From NCBI GenBank assembly GCA_964497585.1, contig CAZCDS010000025.1, positions 21,790-85,789 of the forward strand: a DNA stretch of 64,000 nucleotides. Reading direction: 5' to 3'. Source of the DNA: CAZCDS01 sp964497585. Its GTDB lineage: Bacteria; Desulfobacterota; Desulfomonilia; Desulfomonilales; Desulfomonilaceae. Each line of letters opens with the position of its first letter. Position 1 is the first letter of the stretch. Both the position numbers and the translations under genes were made by a program. The notes below the pieces were generated by a model that made no database searches, was not told the origin of the DNA, and worked only from the letters and a program-made list of their open reading frames with translations. Shown here piece after piece: positions 8,768 through 17,062 of this stretch.

Positions 8768-10222
8768 ATGATTCGACTGCCGGCCGATTCTCGGATCCTG
8801 GTTCGTGGGGTTCTGGCGTTTCTTGCACCTCCAGTCTCTACGCTCGTTCTCTTCCTGATTCTCTACAATAACCTGTACAACGGAAAGCTCATACTCGGTC
8901 TGCTTGTGCTGTTCAACGGGATCATCCTCGTGTTTCCCAATCGAACGGGTCGCTTTCGCGGGGCGCGGTCCACGGCAAAGTTCGGTTCCGTGTGCGCTTT
9001 GGCGGTACTCTGCACGGCGCTGGTACTTGAGACGCTCTTCCCGAAGGTCATGCCCGGCGACTATGCCCGGATCAGAGAAATAGCACAGGGTCCCCGGGAT
9101 CGCGCGAAGAAAGACCTGCGATGGTTTTCGGTTGTCTTTACTAACGGCGATCAACGAAGGTATCTTCCTGCAGCAGCGAGCCCGGCTCGGACCGAACGGT
9201 TCACCGCGTGGCACGTCCCTGGCAAGCAGGTGGAATACTACGGGTACGATCCGAACGGGAAATACCGATACGTCAACATTATTCGCTGGAATTCCCACGG
9301 ATACTTCGACCACGATTACGAGTACGGAAAGCGGCCGGGGGTTTACCGGATCCTTTTCATCGGAGACTCGTACGTGGAATCGACACAGGTTCCGCTAACC
9401 AGAAGCTTCCACAAGCTTCTTGAGAAATCGCTCAACGAGTCGATGTCTGCGACGGGCCCTTCGGTGAGGCGCTACCAGATCATTGCTCTGGGATATTCCG
9501 GAACCGGCCAGGAAAACAACTACAAAGTCCTGAGAGATGAGGCTGTTCTCTATCATCCTGACGCGGTGGTGATGACCCTGTGCACCAACGATTTCTGCGA
9601 TGACAGCCGGGCACTCAGGGTCGAGCGAAATCTTGCCACCGGCCGGATCACCACGCGATTCCGGGATCTCGTACGCCACGGCTACGTAGCCGGCGCATTT
9701 ATCCTCAGGCGGTTCAACCAGTTGCGGAGGGATCGATACAGTGTGTCTCCGGAACTCCTTCAATGGGCCGGCCGGCCCGAACCCCGAATCGAAGCCGCAT
9801 GGGATTACACGCTTTCAATGGTCCTCAAGTCCCGCGATCTTTGCCGCAGCAAGGGCATAGAGTTCGCGCTCGTTTATCTCGGTTCCGAGTTGGAGGTCAA
9901 GTACGCGCTGGACCCCAAAGGGACCATGGCGCAACTGGCCAAGATTCACGGCCCTCGGGCCGTCGGCGCCTGGGACATGGCACGAACGACCAAGCGGGTG
10001 ACGAGCTTCTGTCGGAAACACCGGATCACGCTCATTTCGTTGCTCCCCAGCCTGGTCCAAGCGCAGAAGCAAACGGGTAAGAAGGTCTTCGGAGACCATT
10101 ACACCATGTTTGGCCACAAGGTCGTCTCAAAAGCCTTGGAGACAGGCTTCAAGTCGACGATCCTCCGAAACCGTTTCCCAAAGCGCGCGCGGTCTGATAC
10201 TGACGCGCGGTCCGGCGAGTAA
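8768..10222 (+). CDS. Membrane-anchored SGNH/GDSL hydrolase
   Basis: 484 residues. Three hydrophobic helices at the N-terminus (about 15-32, 38-56, 72-90) anchor a large soluble domain. Block I motif FIGDSYVES puts the nucleophile Ser near 201; a block III-like TLCTNDFCDD follows (~270-280); the Asp-x-His pair is seen as GDHYTMFGH near 441-449. This family includes carbohydrate esterases and O-acetyl-transfer partners of cell-envelope polysaccharides. No acyltransferase or polysaccharide gene lies next to it, so the substrate is unknown. Preceded by a 230-bp gap holding a G/T-rich repeat. Confidence 0.75.
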   Translation: MIRLPADSRILVRGVLAFLAPPVSTLVLFLILYNNLYNGKLILGLLVLFNGIILVFPNRTGRFRGARSTAKFGSVCALAVLCTALVLETLFPKVMPGDYARIREIAQGPRDRAKKDLRWFSVVFTNGDQRRYLPAAASPARTERFTAWHVPGKQVEYYGYDPNGKYRYVNIIRWNSHGYFDHDYEYGKRPGVYRILFIGDSYVESTQVPLTRSFHKLLEKSLNESMSATGPSVRRYQIIALGYSGTGQENNYKVLRDEAVLYHPDAVVMTLCTNDFCDDSRALRVERNLATGRITTRFRDLVRHGYVAGAFILRRFNQLRRDRYSVSPELLQWAGRPEPRIEAAWDYTLSMVLKSRDLCRSKGIEFALVYLGSELEVKYALDPKGTMAQLAKIHGPRAVGAWDMARTTKRVTSFCRKHRITLISLLPSLVQAQKQTGKKVFGDHYTMFGHKVVSKALETGFKSTILRNRFPKRARSDTDARSGE

Positions 10223-10379
10223 GATTCTTCCCAGGAGTCTTTCTCAACAAACCCACCGTTTCCCTTCCAGAGTGGCACGACGGTCGAAGCCGAGGCCACT
10301 TGATAAGGCCTTTGCGTTTCAACCGGCAAATTCAGGGATAGACGTACAAGCTCGAATTTGAAGGAACTCCTCTCAAGAG

Positions 10380-10415
10380 TTGACATTGACAGTGGGGCCG
10401 AGGGTGTCGTATGCT
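10380..10415 (+). promoter_or_regulatory. Promoter with tandem TTGACA boxes
   Basis: Two TTGACA hexamers abut (10380-10385 and 10386-10391). The second is followed after 18 bp by TATGCT (10410-10415). Transcription starting near 10422 would leave a leader of about 380 nt before the dehydrogenase-like gene at 10804. Confidence 0.5.
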
Positions 10416-10421
10416 CAAATG

Positions 10422-10803
10422 CGGGACAAAGAGCTACTAATCCGACGCAAAGGTGAAAATTGGCATCCTTGGGCCGTGTTCGGGGAGGGGTCCACGGCAA
10501 TTCGGGGTTCGAAAGCCGTCGGACGAGCCGATACCGGGCCAGGAGACCCGCATCGAGGACATCGCGGAGCCGGTTATCGACTTAGCTCCGTTGAGACCTG
10601 ACAGACTCCCTCGCGTTGGAAAGGTCGAGCGGTCCAGAACAGAAGGAAGTCAGTCAATGGGCATTGACAGTGCGAGGCAGCGTTGCGTCTCAGACGGCTC
10701 CTTGCCGGTTCTTGGGGCGGTTTCTTCCAAGAAGGAGCCCTTAGACGGCCCTTCCGATAGAGTCACCTTTGGGGAATAACTCCCGATGAAGGAGGAATAA
10801 GAT
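10422..10803 (+). other. Long untranslated leader of the dehydrogenase/aminotransferase pair
   Basis: If the promoter at 10380-10415 is used, about 380 nt of leader precede the first gene. Several GC-rich stretches could pair (for example GGCCGTGTTCGGGGAGG against later CC-rich parts), and AAGGAGGAATAA at the end is a strong ribosome site. I could not match it to a known riboswitch class. A second TTGACA occurs inside it (about 10663-10668). Short frames here look random. Confidence 0.3.
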
Positions 10804-11946
10804 ATGCGTGCATTGGTGTTGGGCGGAGCCGGCGGCATGGGCCAGGGTGTCGGCCGAGACCTGATAAAACAACAACAGGTCACAGATGTTGTCCTGGGTG
10901 ATTTATACCCGGATCCAGAGAGATTGGCGGCGAAATTACGCGACAGTGAGAAGGTAAACCTGATCAAGATGGACGTAAACGATCATGCCGGCATGGTAAA
11001 CACCTTCAAGGACGTTGATGTCGTGATTAACTGTGCAGGTCCCTTCTACAAGACTGCCGTGCCTGTAGCAAGAGCGGCTGTGGAGGCGAAGGTAAACTAT
11101 ATCGACATCTGTGATGACTACGAAGGAACCGAGATTCTTTTCAACTCTGAGATAGATGGAATGGCCAGAGAAGCGGGCATCACCGTTCTTACGGGCATGG
11201 GCTCCGATCCCGGAACCAATAATGTTCTCGTAAAATGGTACGCAGACCGTCTGGACAGTGTTGATGACATTTATCTCTATTGGGTGGTCAGCATCGCAGA
11301 ACTTGCAGGAGCTGCCTGGGACCACAGCCTTCATATGACCCTTGGGAAGATCCCGCAATATCTCAATGGTGAACTGGTTCATGTGGAAGGTGGAACCGAA
11401 GCGGTTGCCGAACAGTTCCTCGAGCCGCTTGGCACCTGCCATGTCCGCTACGTGGGCCATCCACAGCCTTTGACCATCCCGAAGTACATCAAAGGGGTCA
11501 AGAATGTGGTGATCAAGGGCGCACTCATACCCTTATGGGTGGATGAACTGATAAAAGAACAGAAAGATACGGGCTTTCTTGGCAAAGAGCCCATTGACAT
11601 CAAGGGGACCACGGTGACGCCCTATGACCTCGCACTGAAGCTTTGGAAGACCATTCCGGAAGGAAGGGATAACGGTCCCCAGGCTTCGGGTCTCAAGGTT
11701 ATTGTCAAAGGGGAAAGAGATGGCAAGAAGATAACCTACACAGCCGACATGGTGGGAAGGATGGCTCCCGGGACGGGACTTCCCGCATCCATTGCAGCGC
11801 TCATGATGGACGCAGGTGATGTGACCGAAAAAGGTGTGGTTGCTCCTGAAGGCTGCATCGATCCGGGCAAATTCCTCGCGGCGTTCTTGAAGAGAGGCGC
11901 AAGGATCCACCAGACCGAAACAATTTCATCGATGTTTGAAGTCTAG
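10804..11946 (+). CDS. Saccharopine dehydrogenase-like NADP-dependent oxidoreductase
   Basis: 380 residues; strong AGGAGG site. The N-terminus is a Rossmann nucleotide-binding site, LVLGGAGGMGQGVGRDL, followed by NCAGPFYKTAVPVARAAVEAKVNYIDICDDYE, which is characteristic of saccharopine dehydrogenase/homospermidine synthase-like proteins. The C-terminal half provides the substrate domain. The family reduces or oxidises secondary amines formed between amino acids and keto acids or aldehydes. It is 20 bp upstream of a class III aminotransferase, so the two likely act on the same amino compound. The exact substrate is not readable from sequence. By eye the two genes look somewhat less GC-rich than their neighbours. 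Confidence 0.8.
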   Translation: MRALVLGGAGGMGQGVGRDLIKQQQVTDVVLGDLYPDPERLAAKLRDSEKVNLIKMDVNDHAGMVNTFKDVDVVINCAGPFYKTAVPVARAAVEAKVNYIDICDDYEGTEILFNSEIDGMAREAGITVLTGMGSDPGTNNVLVKWYADRLDSVDDIYLYWVVSIAELAGAAWDHSLHMTLGKIPQYLNGELVHVEGGTEAVAEQFLEPLGTCHVRYVGHPQPLTIPKYIKGVKNVVIKGALIPLWVDELIKEQKDTGFLGKEPIDIKGTTVTPYDLALKLWKTIPEGRDNGPQASGLKVIVKGERDGKKITYTADMVGRMAPGTGLPASIAALMMDAGDVTEKGVVAPEGCIDPGKFLAAFLKRGARIHQTETISSMFEV

Positions 11947-11966
11947 CACGGGACAGGAGACTCTCC

Positions 11967-13220
11967 ATGAAAGAGATAGGAAGACTGAACATCGCCAGGA
12001 GCCGGGAGCTGTTTGAAGAGGCGTGCGGCCTGGTACCGGGAGGTGTTCTGGGTGCGAGAAAACCAGCCGATTTTATCGACGGAGAATATCCCATCTTTCT
12101 TGAAACCGGCAAAGGCTGCCGCCTGACCGATGTCGACGGCAATGAATTTATTGACTTTCTCTGCGGTTACGGCCCCATTATCCTGGGCTACCGGGAAGAA
12201 GAGCTTGATGAAGCCGTTTACAAACAGATCAAAGAGAAAGGATTCTGTTTCACCCTGACACAAAAGTACCAGAACATTCTGGCCAAGAAACTCACTGAAC
12301 TCGTGCCCTCTTCCGAGTTGAGCATCTTCCTGAAGACAGGCTCTGATGCAACCACTGCGAGTATTCGCATTGCACGAGCCCACACGAAGAAACTGAAAGT
12401 GATGCGCTGCGGCTACCATGGCTGGCATGACTGGTGTGTTGAGATGAAGGGCGGGATTCCATCGAAATTCTACGAGGATGTCTTTGAATTTCAGTACAAT
12501 AACCTTGACCAACTGAAAGACCTGATGGCAACCTACGGCGACGACACCGCTGCCATCATCATGACTCCTTTCGGCCATCCCAACCACGAAAAAATGCAGA
12601 TACCGAACCCCGGGTTTCTTGAGGGCGTACGAGAGATTGCCAACAGGTACGGCGCGGTGCTCGTATACGATGAGATCCGCACCTGTTTCAGGCTTTCCAT
12701 GGGCGGCGCACAGAAACTCTATGGTGTCACCCCTGACCTGACGGTTCTGGGAAAGGCGATGGCCAACGGATATCCCATCTCGGTTGTGACCGGGAAAAAG
12801 GATGTCATGATGGCTGCCGCTGAGAAGCTTTTTATTTCCTCAACCTTTTTTCCGAACAGCGAGGGCTTTGTCGCCGCGCTCAAGACCATAGAAATCCTTG
12901 AGCGGGACAATGTGCTCGAAAATATCTGGGAAAAGGGCGAAAGGTTTATAAAGAAGATCCAGGCGGTAATTGACAAACATGATGTGGGAGCTGAACTGAC
13001 CGGCGTTGCCCCCATGTTCTACATCACTTTCAAGAAGGAGGAGACAGGGGCGTACAAAGGCAAACGTAAGGATTTCTACACCCAGCTCATCCGCAGGCGG
13101 TTCTTTTTTTCACCCTACCATCATGCCTATATTAGCTTTCGGCATACTGAAGAAGACCTGGACTTGACCTTGAACGCAATTGACGAATCTCTGGCCTTCA
13201 TAAAGGAAAAATATCGGTAA
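11967..13220 (+). CDS. Class III (glutamate-1-semialdehyde-like) PLP aminotransferase
   Basis: 417 residues, GGAGA site. The family segments are present: VPGGVLGARKP at the start, DVDGNEFIDFLCGYGP, LKTGSDATTASIRIARAHT, CGYHGWHDW, and VYDEIRTCFR with the PLP-nitrogen-binding Asp near 235. The Schiff-base lysine is in LGKAMANGYP (Lys ~263). It resembles the glutamate-1-semialdehyde aminomutase branch, which also holds beta-amino-acid and other omega-transaminases. Pairing with the saccharopine-dehydrogenase-like gene suggests catabolism or synthesis of a diamino or beta-amino compound rather than haem synthesis. The stop codon coincides with the start of a dispersed hairpin repeat. Confidence 0.85.
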   Translation: MKEIGRLNIARSRELFEEACGLVPGGVLGARKPADFIDGEYPIFLETGKGCRLTDVDGNEFIDFLCGYGPIILGYREEELDEAVYKQIKEKGFCFTLTQKYQNILAKKLTELVPSSELSIFLKTGSDATTASIRIARAHTKKLKVMRCGYHGWHDWCVEMKGGIPSKFYEDVFEFQYNNLDQLKDLMATYGDDTAAIIMTPFGHPNHEKMQIPNPGFLEGVREIANRYGAVLVYDEIRTCFRLSMGGAQKLYGVTPDLTVLGKAMANGYPISVVTGKKDVMMAAAEKLFISSTFFPNSEGFVAALKTIEILERDNVLENIWEKGERFIKKIQAVIDKHDVGAELTGVAPMFYITFKKEETGAYKGKRKDFYTQLIRRRFFFSPYHHAYISFRHTEEDLDLTLNAIDESLAFIKEKYR

Positions 13221-13260
13221 GAGTTCACCGGGGAAGGCCTTTCTGCAAAAGGGTCTCTCC
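13218..13260 (+). repeat. Dispersed intergenic hairpin repeat, copy 1
   Basis: TAAGAGTTCACCGGGGAAGG followed by CCTTT, a short loop and AAAGGGTCTCTCC. It forms a stem-loop (GGGGAAGGCCTTT against AAAGGGTCTCTCC, imperfect). It begins on the aminotransferase stop codon. Related copies are at 20045 and 28211, with a possible decayed one at 33112. No T-run follows. Confidence 0.65.
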
Positions 13261-13441
13261 AGACTCATCCCCCGAGACTTCATGTTTCCAAGCCGATAGG
13301 CTTCCTCCCTTGACGGAAGGGGGCGCCGAAAACTGCCCCCCTGGCGGGCAAAGGTAGCGTGAGGGGGAAATCGTACGAGGCCCCATACGGTCAAAGTCAA
13401 CGCCTTCGGCCTCCCACACAGCCTGTCACAAAAGCAGCCTG

Positions 13442-14125
13442 TCACTGAGCCCCGGCTAGGTCGAGCACAATGAGGGCGTCGACTGCCACCGGTTTTCCGT
13501 CCCGGAGTATCAGAGGATTGACGTCCACTTCCTTGACGACCTCGTTTTCGAGGCCGATTCTGCCCATGGAGATGAGGATGTCCGCCATCAGTTCCGGATC
13601 GGCGGGCGCCATACCGCGGACTCCCTCGAGTATTTTGTGCCCCTTGATCTCAGACATCATCTCCATCGCGTCGCGCCGATCCAACGGCGCGAGCCTGAAG
13701 GATACGTCCCGCAGAATCTCGGTGAAGATTCCACCCAGACCGAACATGACGCAAGGGCCGAACTGAGGGTCCCGCGTAAGCCCGACCATCAGCTCACGTG
13801 CGCCCTTGACCATCTCTTGTACGAGCACCCCGGCGGAATCTGAATTCAATCCTGCCACGATCTCTTCGTAGGCCGCGGACGCCTCTTCGCTGTTCCTGAT
13901 GTCGAGCTTGATAAGCTGCTTCTCCGTCTTGTGGGTTATCTCCGGGGAGCACCCCTTTAGAACGACCGGAAAACCTATCGCGTCGAGAGCTTCGATGAGC
14001 TCGTCGCGGCCGCTGACGAGCCGCTCCTCGGCGACGGGGATTCCATAGTGGGCAAGCACCTGCTTGGATTCGAATTCGGAAAGAGTAGTTATTCCCTCAC
14101 GGCCAGCCTTCTCGATTATCTCCAT
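13442..14125 (-). CDS. ATP-grasp acyl-CoA synthetase (NDP-forming) subunit
   Basis: 227 residues. The start at ATG 14125 is set by GGAGGAAACT directly upstream; a longer frame to 14278 has no such site. The protein is the ATP-grasp_5 type: SEFESKQVLAHYGIPVAEERLV, then FPVVLKGCSPEITHKTE, VLVQEMVKGARELMVGL and FGLGGIFTEILRDVSFRLAPL, ending in DVNPLIL. This is the beta subunit of ADP-forming acetyl-CoA synthetase, which makes ATP from acyl-CoA. The alpha (CoA-binding) subunit is not adjacent, so it works with a partner encoded elsewhere. Transcribed away from the EF-hand gene. Confidence 0.85.
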   Translation of the reverse strand: MEIIEKAGREGITTLSEFESKQVLAHYGIPVAEERLVSGRDELIEALDAIGFPVVLKGCSPEITHKTEKQLIKLDIRNSEEASAAYEEIVAGLNSDSAGVLVQEMVKGARELMVGLTRDPQFGPCVMFGLGGIFTEILRDVSFRLAPLDRRDAMEMMSEIKGHKILEGVRGMAPADPELMADILISMGRIGLENEVVKEVDVNPLILRDGKPVAVDALIVLDLAGAQ

Positions 14126-14301
14126 AGTTTCCTCCAGGAACTCATTTATAGACTTCTCCGGGGCATTCGCGCAAGTCGATTGATGAACGCCGATGGCTCT
14201 ACCATGGTATACTGTAACCTCACGGTCGAATCCATCCGGAGGCATCCCCTCTGGGAGTCTCCACAAGCTGTCTTCCACGACACAGAAGGAGGGAAAAGCG
14301 G

Positions 14302-14727
14302 ATGAGGTGGTTCCTCATGATCACTCTGATTCTCGTGGCTCATGGCCTGGCCTACGGTAACTGGTTCCTCAACAAGTTCGATTCCAACGGCGACGGCTAC
14401 GTGGTGCTAAAGGAGTTCCCGGGGAGCACAGAAGCTTTTCGTACCCTCGATGCCAACGGGGACGGCCTCATTGGTGCGGGAGAAGCGCCAAAGGCCCCGG
14501 CCTCCTCGCTGGGAAGCGATGTTCGAGCAGTAATCATTGCCCCGGGAGTCGTCAAATGGGTTCCCCGGGGGGCGGCCGTACGGAGGGCGCGCGAACTCCA
14601 CGGTAAGAAGGTCATTCGGGGAAAGGCACGCGTGGCGCATCCTCGTGCGAAAGCAGCTAGAGCACGAAAACTGGGTGTGGTCCCCAAAAAGAAGCCGGCC
14701 CCGGGACGACGAAGGCCGCTCCCTTGA
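14302..14727 (+). CDS. Exported EF-hand calcium-binding protein with basic tail
   Basis: 141 residues; GAAGGAGGG ribosome site. Signal peptide about 1-19 (MRWFLMITLILVAHGLAYG). Two EF-hand loops follow: DSNGDGYVVLKEF (~27-39) and DANGDGLIGAGEA (~51-63), both with the acidic and Gly positions needed for calcium. The last ~55 residues are extremely rich in Arg, Lys and Ala, which suggests binding to an acidic partner such as lipid A, polysaccharide or DNA. Divergent from the ATP-grasp gene. No known family name. Confidence 0.75.
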   Translation: MRWFLMITLILVAHGLAYGNWFLNKFDSNGDGYVVLKEFPGSTEAFRTLDANGDGLIGAGEAPKAPASSLGSDVRAVIIAPGVVKWVPRGAAVRRARELHGKKVIRGKARVAHPRAKAARARKLGVVPKKKPAPGRRRPLP

Positions 14728-14841
14728 CCTTCACGACTGTGCCGGCTTACGGCATGTCGTTGCGGAAAAGGTTACCCGGCGGAGCCCCTCTACCAGCAAG
14801 GTCTTCCCTGCGAACCCCTTCGTTGATCGGGATTCATCCTT

Positions 14842-15642
14842 TCAGCCCCAGATCTTCACAGCCTCAGTGGGACACTTCTGCTGACATTCCAGGCAGGTGA
14901 TGCACTCCTCGGGGCGATAATCGAAGACGCCGTGAAAGCCTTTATCCGCGTCAGTTTCCATGGGGCACACCTGATTGCAGGCCCCGCACGCGGTACACTC
15001 GACCGTTCGTTCCGGGAAGACCACGGCGAAGCGATTGAAGACCGACAGGCAGGCACCCAAAGGACAGATTACCTTGCAGAAAAAGCGCCGATGCCCCATC
15101 GCGAACATCACAACGGCGAAGAGGATTCCCAATCGAACCGCGAGCCAGGCCACGTTGGTTGAACCTTTTATGATAGCCCACGGGACTGCCGATTCCACCG
15201 TGGCCACTGGACACAAACGACAGAAGAACAGCGGTGAGCTTGTCGTCAAGAGAATGGGAACAACAACAACGAGACCCACGAATACGCCGTATTTGGCGAA
15301 CCTCGTCCACCGAGGAATGTCGAATTTCACAAAGGGGATCTTGTACACGAGTTCCTGCAGGAGGCCGAATGGACAGACCCATCCGCAAAAGATCCTGCCT
15401 GCCAGGAGTCCGGCCAGCGCAATCCCTCCGATCGCGGTGAGCGGAACCAGTCCGATGCCCGCGAACTGACCGATGATTCCGATAGGGCACGAAAATACGG
15501 ATAGGGGGCAGGAATAGCAGTTCAGCACGGGAAAACAGATGCTGTGCCACTGAACGAACCCAATGTTCAACAGTGCCGCAAACGCGATCTGCACCTTGAG
15601 TCGTAGTCTTTCCAAAACAGCTTTCTCCGGATTCACCACCAA
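14842..15642 (-). CDS. NapH/NosR-type 4Fe-4S membrane ferredoxin
   Basis: 266 residues from a TTG start (no good ribosome site; GTG at the next two codons is equally possible). Four or five membrane helices carry the CPxG motifs CPIGI, CGWVCPFG and CPLGA found in NapH, NosR and RdxA. The C-terminal tail has two ferredoxin motifs, CTACGACNQVCP and CITCLECQQKCP, for two 4Fe-4S clusters. Such proteins pass electrons from the quinone pool or ferredoxin across the membrane. The next gene on the same strand starts 448 bases upstream; no terminal reductase is adjacent. Confidence 0.88.
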   Translation of the reverse strand: MVVNPEKAVLERLRLKVQIAFAALLNIGFVQWHSICFPVLNCYSCPLSVFSCPIGIIGQFAGIGLVPLTAIGGIALAGLLAGRIFCGWVCPFGLLQELVYKIPFVKFDIPRWTRFAKYGVFVGLVVVVPILLTTSSPLFFCRLCPVATVESAVPWAIIKGSTNVAWLAVRLGILFAVVMFAMGHRRFFCKVICPLGACLSVFNRFAVVFPERTVECTACGACNQVCPMETDADKGFHGVFDYRPEECITCLECQQKCPTEAVKIWG

Positions 15643-15772
15643 GGCCCAGGGAGGGCAAAATTGGTTGCCGGTCCTTTTCCCGGAGTCGGGTCCTCGGACT
15701 GGCGGTATTCAAGTCCTGTCCGAAACGAATCAATTCATGGTGAAGGCCGCGTACCCGCGACGACCGTTAGGT

Positions 15773-16090
15773 TCAGGTGGGACACGGACGACGGCCCTTA
15801 AGCATTCTAAGATCCGGATACTTGGACATCAGGCGACCGTCCTTATACCTACCGATGCCGGCAAAGGTCATGGCATTGACCACTTCAGGCTCGGAAAACC
15901 ACTGCGACTGCACCTGAAATTTCTGTTGGCTCTGTCGGAATCCCGGAACTTTGATCTTTATACCGACGCTCTTGAGCTTGTCGAATTTCTCCAGATTGTC
16001 GTACACCTTGAACTTACGGAAGAATCCTCCGTACACAATGGCAGCAAGGCTCAGTGCGATGAGAATGCCGAGGAAAACCTTTCGAACCAT
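15773..16090 (-). CDS. Small membrane-anchored protein of unknown function
   Basis: 105 residues with an AGGGA site 8 bases before the ATG. A single N-terminal hydrophobic helix (about 5-23) is followed by a charged, mostly Lys-rich soluble part with one Cys near the end. It lies directly upstream of the NapH-like ferredoxin gene on the same strand (130 bp), so it may be a small accessory or assembly protein for it. No domain recognised. Confidence 0.55.
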   Translation of the reverse strand: MVRKVFLGILIALSLAAIVYGGFFRKFKVYDNLEKFDKLKSVGIKIKVPGFRQSQQKFQVQSQWFSEPEVVNAMTFAGIGRYKDGRLMSKYPDLRMLKGRRPCPT

Positions 16091-16369
16091 TCTGCGATCC
16101 CTTCGAACCGGTCCGGAATGCGCAAGCCCTCAGGGTTGCCGCTACCGGCCGAGCAACCCGCTTCTGACCAGACCGATGCACCATCCTGGAGAGTGCGCCA
16201 CCCCAAGGGAGTGTACCTAGCTCCGGAGCATGATCGTGTCAAGGGTTTTCGGTCGGTACCCTCGGGGCCGCCGGAGTTCCTTCTCTGAAAGGTCATACGA
16301 TGAGATTCGCGTTGACCAAAGCCGGAGATCGTGTCATGAAACACCAGTCGATCGACACAGGACGTGTCC

Positions 16370-16966
16370 ATGGATTTCTTCGAGAGGAGAAAGGGCCTGC
16401 TCTTCATCGTTTCGGCTCCATCGGGCGCAGGGAAGTCTACGCTTCTGGAGCGGGTTCGCAGTATGTTTCCCGACATGCTTTATTCGGTGTCCTGCACTAC
16501 CCGCAAGCCAAGATCAGGGGAGATTCACGGTGTCCACTACTTCTTCCTAGACGACGACCAATTCACGCGAATGGTGCGAGAGGACAAGTTTCTCGAATGG
16601 AAGGAAGTCCATGGCAAGCGGTATGGTACGCCCGCGGAGCCGGTGCTGGAGTGCCTGGTAAGGGGCGGCCGCATGATCTTGGACATCGACGTGGAAGGAG
16701 CAAGAGAGGTCTTCAGGAAGATCCCGGAGGCTGTGGGCGTGTTTGTGGTTCCGCCCAATATGGAAATCCTCGAGCAGAGGCTTAGATTGAGAGGCACCGA
16801 CTCGGAAGAGTCTCTCCGAATCCGGCTCGGAAATGCTGCGCGGGAAATGGAGTCAGCGGGCTTGTTCCGGTACCGAATTGTTAACGACACGCTGGAATCG
16901 GCCGTGAAAGAGCTTGTCTCAATCATAGCCCGGGAATCGGCGGGGACGCCTGATACCAACGCCTGA
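16370..16966 (+). CDS. gmk: Guanylate kinase
   Basis: 198 residues from ATG 16370, which has AGGA at the right distance; GTG at 16364 would add two residues. P-loop APSGAGKST at 16-24, then the GMP-binding residues in SCTTRKPRSGEIHGVHYFF, WKEVHGKRYGTP, ILDIDVEGA, and the adenine-binding RLRLRGTDSEESLRIRL. Converts GMP and ATP to GDP and ADP. Unlike in many bacteria it is not followed by rpoZ or coaBC, and stands alone between unrelated genes. Confidence 0.96.
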   Translation: MDFFERRKGLLFIVSAPSGAGKSTLLERVRSMFPDMLYSVSCTTRKPRSGEIHGVHYFFLDDDQFTRMVREDKFLEWKEVHGKRYGTPAEPVLECLVRGGRMILDIDVEGAREVFRKIPEAVGVFVVPPNMEILEQRLRLRGTDSEESLRIRLGNAAREMESAGLFRYRIVNDTLESAVKELVSIIARESAGTPDTNA

Positions 16967-17062
16967 TCCAGCAATTGCCCCCTGAACGGCACTGAGGCGC
17001 CAGGGCTATCTCTCTTCGGGCTTGGGAGGGGTAGGTCAAAGAACAGTACTTACACGTCCTCG

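Noticed and set aside
10422..10500. Resemblance to a GEMM (cyclic dinucleotide) riboswitch, with GGGACAAAG and GACGCAAAGG
   Set aside because: GACGCAAAG matches part of the consensus, but the first helix with its tetraloop and the second receptor helix are not found in order. A covariance search would be decisive.
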